Assembly (NCBI RefSeq): GCF_011764565.1
Contig: NZ_AP022871.1
Span: forward strand, 6,138,320 to 6,202,319
Direction: 5' to 3'
Source of the DNA: Phytohabitans suffuscus
Lineage (GTDB): Bacteria; Actinomycetota; Actinomycetes; Mycobacteriales; Micromonosporaceae
Length of the DNA stretch: 64,000 nucleotides
Every line of letters begins with the position of its first letter. Positions within the stretch are counted from its first letter, which is position 1. The notes under the pieces are model-generated. The model did not search any database. It saw nothing but the letters and a program-made list of their open reading frames with translations, and was not told the DNA's origin. The position numbers and the translations under genes are program-made. Shown here piece by piece: positions 61,575-64,000 of the stretch.

Positions 61575-64000
61575 TCGACGCCTCCATCCCGCCACCGGTG
61601 AACGTCAGACAGCTCACGGTAGCGCCTGGCGCCTCGAACGACAGGTAGAGGTCCCGGACACCGCTCGCGCCGCTCACCGGGGCGTGCACCTCGGCCCAGT
61701 CGTGCCGGCCGTTGGCGGTCGGCACCACGATGTTTCCGGCCACCGGCCCGGAGAGCGGGTCGTCGAGGCGCAGCGTCACCCGGGCGCCGGCCGCCTCGCG
61801 GGTGCGGCTCGTGACCCGGGCCGCCACCGCCGCCGCGCCCGCCCCGAAGTCGACCCGCTGGAAGCCGATCCAGCCGGCCGGCTCGGCCGCGCCCACCGCG
61901 TCCACGCCGCGCGGCTCGTCGTCCAGCAGCACGGTGCCGGAGTAGTCGTCGTGGTCGACCGCCCACAGGGGACGGTCGAGCGGGCGGCGGGGCCCGACCT
62001 CCTCGCCGCGCACCGAGAGCGTCGCGGTCAGCGCGATGTCCGCACTGGACCGTCCGATCTGGACGGCGTGGCGGGCGGTCTCGACCACCCGCGCGCCGCG
62101 GGTGACATCCCAGAACCAGAGGTCCGCGGCCCGCAGCGTGAAGCGGACGGTCACCCTCTCGCCGGGGTCCAGCGTGATTTTCCGGTACGCGCGAAGGCGG
62201 CGCAGCGGCTGCTTGACGGTGGACCGGCGCTGGCGCGTGTACAGCTGCACCACCTCCTCGCCGGCCCGCTCGCCGGTGTTGGTGACGTTCACCGACACCT
62301 CGACCGCGCCGCCCGCCGCCACCTCCACGGAGGACAGGCGGAGGTCGTCGTAGGCGAACGTCGTGTAGCTCAGCCCGTGCCCGAACGGGTACAGCGGCGT
62401 GCCGCGGTAGTACTGGTACGTGGCGTCGCAGGCGATCACGTCGTAGTCGAGCAGGTCGGGCAGCTCGGCCGCGTCCCGGTACCAGGTCTGGGTCAGCCGC
62501 CCGCCCGGGTCGGCGGCGCCGAGCAGCACGTCGGCGAGCGCGTTGCCGTACTCCTGGCCGCCGTGCGACGACCACAGCACCGCCGGCAGGTGCTCGTCCG
62601 CCCAGCCGATCGCGTACGGGTAGCCGCTGGTCACCACGAGCACGGTGCGCGGGTTGGCGGCGTGCACCGCGCGGATCAGCGCCTCCTGCGCGGGCGGCAG
62701 CGCGAGGCCGGCCCGGTCTTCGGTCTCCCGCCCGTTGATCATCGGGTGGTTGCCGACCACCACGACCGCCACGTCCGCGCCAGCGGCGGCCGCCGCCGCG
62801 TCCCGGGCGCCGTCCGCGACCAGCTCGACGGTGAACGGGGTGCCGCCCGCGACCTGCTCCGCGCTGGCCCGCAGCACACCGTCGGCGCCGGCGGCCACGT
62901 ACCGCCCGGTGGCGAGGTGGTGCAGCACGACCTGGCCGGCGCCCCGCTCCACGAAGCGGAACGTCTCCCGCACCACCCAGCCGCCGGGCTGCGGGCGGTC
63001 GTTCACGAGTACCCCGTTGTCGTCCGCCCCGACGTGCATGGCGTTGGCGACGGCCCGCAGCGCGACCACGCCCTCGCCCCAGTCGAAGATGTCGAAGGAG
63101 GTTTCCGGGCCGGGAGCGGCGCCGTCTGCCCGCACCGGCCCGTCGGCCGCCCACGCGTACCCGTCCGGGCCGCGCAGCGCGATGCGGTCCACGCCCTCGT
63201 GGAAGGTGGCGTGGACCCGGGCGGCCAGCCCTCCGTACGCGGTCACCGCGTAGGGCAGCGTGCCGCTGTACCAGTCCTCGTGCAGCGTGTCGGCGAGCGG
63301 CCCGATGACCGCGACCGTGCCGCCGGCCAGGGGGAGCAGCCCGTCCTCGTTCCGGAGCAGGACGATCGAGCGCCGGGCCGCCTCCCGCGCCAGCTCCTGG
63401 TGCGCCGCGCAGTTGACGACGTCGGCCGTCACCGCCGCGTACGGGTTGCGCTCGGCCGGGTCGAACTCGCCGAGCCGGAACCGCGTGGTGAGCAGCCGCC
63501 GCACCGCCCGGTCCACATCGGACTCGTCGAGCAGGCCGCGGTCGAGCGCCTCGGTCAGCCGCGCGAGGGTGGGGCCCGAGTCGCCGTCGTCCTCGGTGAA
63601 GCTGTCGATGCCGGCCCGGACCGCGGCCGCGTACCCGGCGGCGTGGTCGGCGTGGTAACCCTGGTCGCCGGCGATGTTGGACGCGGCGGCGGCGTCGCTG
63701 ACCACCAGCACCTCGCCCTCGCTCCACCGGCGCAGCTCGTCGTTGATGAGCGGGCTCAGGTGGGCCGGCCGCCCGTTCACCAGGTTGTACGACGCCATCG
63801 CCGCCACCGCCGCGCCCGCCTCGATCGGTGCCCGGAAGGCGGGCAGCTCGTACTCGTGCAGCACCCGCGGCGGCAGGTTGCTCGACGTGAGGTGCCGGTC
63901 GGTCTCGTTGTTGTACCCCAGAAAGTGCTTGAGCGTCGGCGCGGTGCGCAGGTAGGTGGGATGGTCGCCGCGCAGGCCGGACGCGTACGCGGTGCCCATC
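61567..64000 (-). CDS. Glycoside hydrolase family 3 enzyme with CBM6-like C-terminus (5' end outside window)
   Basis: At least 810 residues of a GH3 beta-glucosidase/xylosidase; the N-terminus lies beyond 64000. The nucleophile Asp is in GEVLVVSDAAAASNIAGD, preceded by TAPTLKHFLGYNNE and AAMASYNLVNGRP. The second domain (HQELAREAARRSIVLLRNED) is interrupted by about 120 residues (DWGEGVVALRAVANAMHVGA, RYVAAGADGVLRASAEQV) that look like a beta-trefoil or PA14-like insertion. A fibronectin III-like domain follows (GERVTVRFTLRAADLWFWD), then a C-terminal CBM6-like module (WIGFQRVDFGAGAAAVAARV). No signal peptide can be judged. Coupled to the LacI gene. Confidence 0.93.
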   Translation of the reverse strand, partial: MGTAYASGLRGDHPTYLRTAPTLKHFLGYNNETDRHLTSSNLPPRVLHEYELPAFRAPIEAGAAVAAMASYNLVNGRPAHLSPLINDELRRWSEGEVLVVSDAAAASNIAGDQGYHADHAAGYAAAVRAGIDSFTEDDGDSGPTLARLTEALDRGLLDESDVDRAVRRLLTTRFRLGEFDPAERNPYAAVTADVVNCAAHQELAREAARRSIVLLRNEDGLLPLAGGTVAVIGPLADTLHEDWYSGTLPYAVTAYGGLAARVHATFHEGVDRIALRGPDGYAWAADGPVRADGAAPGPETSFDIFDWGEGVVALRAVANAMHVGADDNGVLVNDRPQPGGWVVRETFRFVERGAGQVVLHHLATGRYVAAGADGVLRASAEQVAGGTPFTVELVADGARDAAAAAAGADVAVVVVGNHPMINGRETEDRAGLALPPAQEALIRAVHAANPRTVLVVTSGYPYAIGWADEHLPAVLWSSHGGQEYGNALADVLLGAADPGGRLTQTWYRDAAELPDLLDYDVIACDATYQYYRGTPLYPFGHGLSYTTFAYDDLRLSSVEVAAGGAVEVSVNVTNTGERAGEEVVQLYTRQRRSTVKQPLRRLRAYRKITLDPGERVTVRFTLRAADLWFWDVTRGARVVETARHAVQIGRSSADIALTATLSVRGEEVGPRRPLDRPLWAVDHDDYSGTVLLDDEPRGVDAVGAAEPAGWIGFQRVDFGAGAAAVAARVTSRTREAAGARVTLRLDDPLSGPVAGNIVVPTANGRHDWAEVHAPVSGASGVRDLYLSFEAPGATVSCLTFTGGGMEASSD

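Overview
The window is about 73% GC and densely coded, with many GTG starts and many 1-4 bp stop/start overlaps. Gene content points to an actinobacterium: a TIGR03085 protein, a Trp-associated membrane protein of the TIGR02234 type, an Lgt with an acidic tail, a DUF2470 protein under an iron-box-like site, and a large AfsR-like regulator. The flavour is that of a Micromonosporaceae chromosome, but the family is my inference. No rRNA, tRNA or CRISPR array was seen. A prominent feature is a set of six apparent single-base deletions, all in short G or C runs, that break five otherwise good genes (788-1203, the response regulator, the giant acidic protein, gltB, and ptsI twice). I read these mainly as base-calling errors rather than real pseudogenes.

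Layout. 1-10.5 kb: the end of hisF, a frameshifted small protein, a GH20 hexosaminidase, a YczR-type MocR regulator whose divergent yczE partner survives only as a stub, a FadD-type acyl-CoA ligase, a two-component system with two secreted neighbours that share an 11-bp-phased box, and a TIGR03085 protein. 10.5-19.2 kb: a heterodimeric ABC exporter with complementary degenerate sites, DUF2470 and a second ribosomal protein S4 diverging from an iron-box-like region, an ABC drug-export operon with its TetR regulator (carrying a 59-bp mini-ORF insertion), and a MerR/aldo-keto reductase pair. 19.2-24.1 kb: a MITE-like repeat and a gene for an Ala/Glu/Asp-rich protein of about 1,500 residues.

24.4-32.2 kb is the biosynthetic core: hisI-trpE-TIGR02234, then trpC-trpB-trpA, Nudix, and lgt. 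hisF and hisI are about 24 kb apart, so a his-trp cluster seems to have been split. 32.2-39.3 kb holds a flavin monooxygenase, an AfsR-like regulator whose stop codon lies inside the target duplication of a 163-bp MITE, a gene-free repeat island of about 1.8 kb, and a GNAT acetyltransferase.

39.4-50.7 kb: gltB-gltD, an AAA15 ATPase plus RloB-like pair resembling the AbiL/RloAB anti-phage systems, a secreted triple-repeat protein, and a Tat-exported amidase with a small upstream partner. 50.7-55.6 kb is a complete dihydroxyacetone phosphotransfer module (dhaK-dhaL-ptsI, an IclR regulator, and divergent dhaM-ptsH), with matching palindromes upstream of both arms. 55.8-64 kb: pyruvate kinase, TesB thioesterase, an Rrf2 regulator and a TauE/SafE exporter separated by a repeat element, and a LacI-GH3 pair that runs off the window.

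The most unusual items are the repeat families (two TIR families, one CTAG-duplicating MITE, and an iterated TCCACWGTGGAC palindrome), the coupling-preserving mini-ORF, the phased box shared by the two-component operon and its secreted neighbours, and the giant acidic protein.
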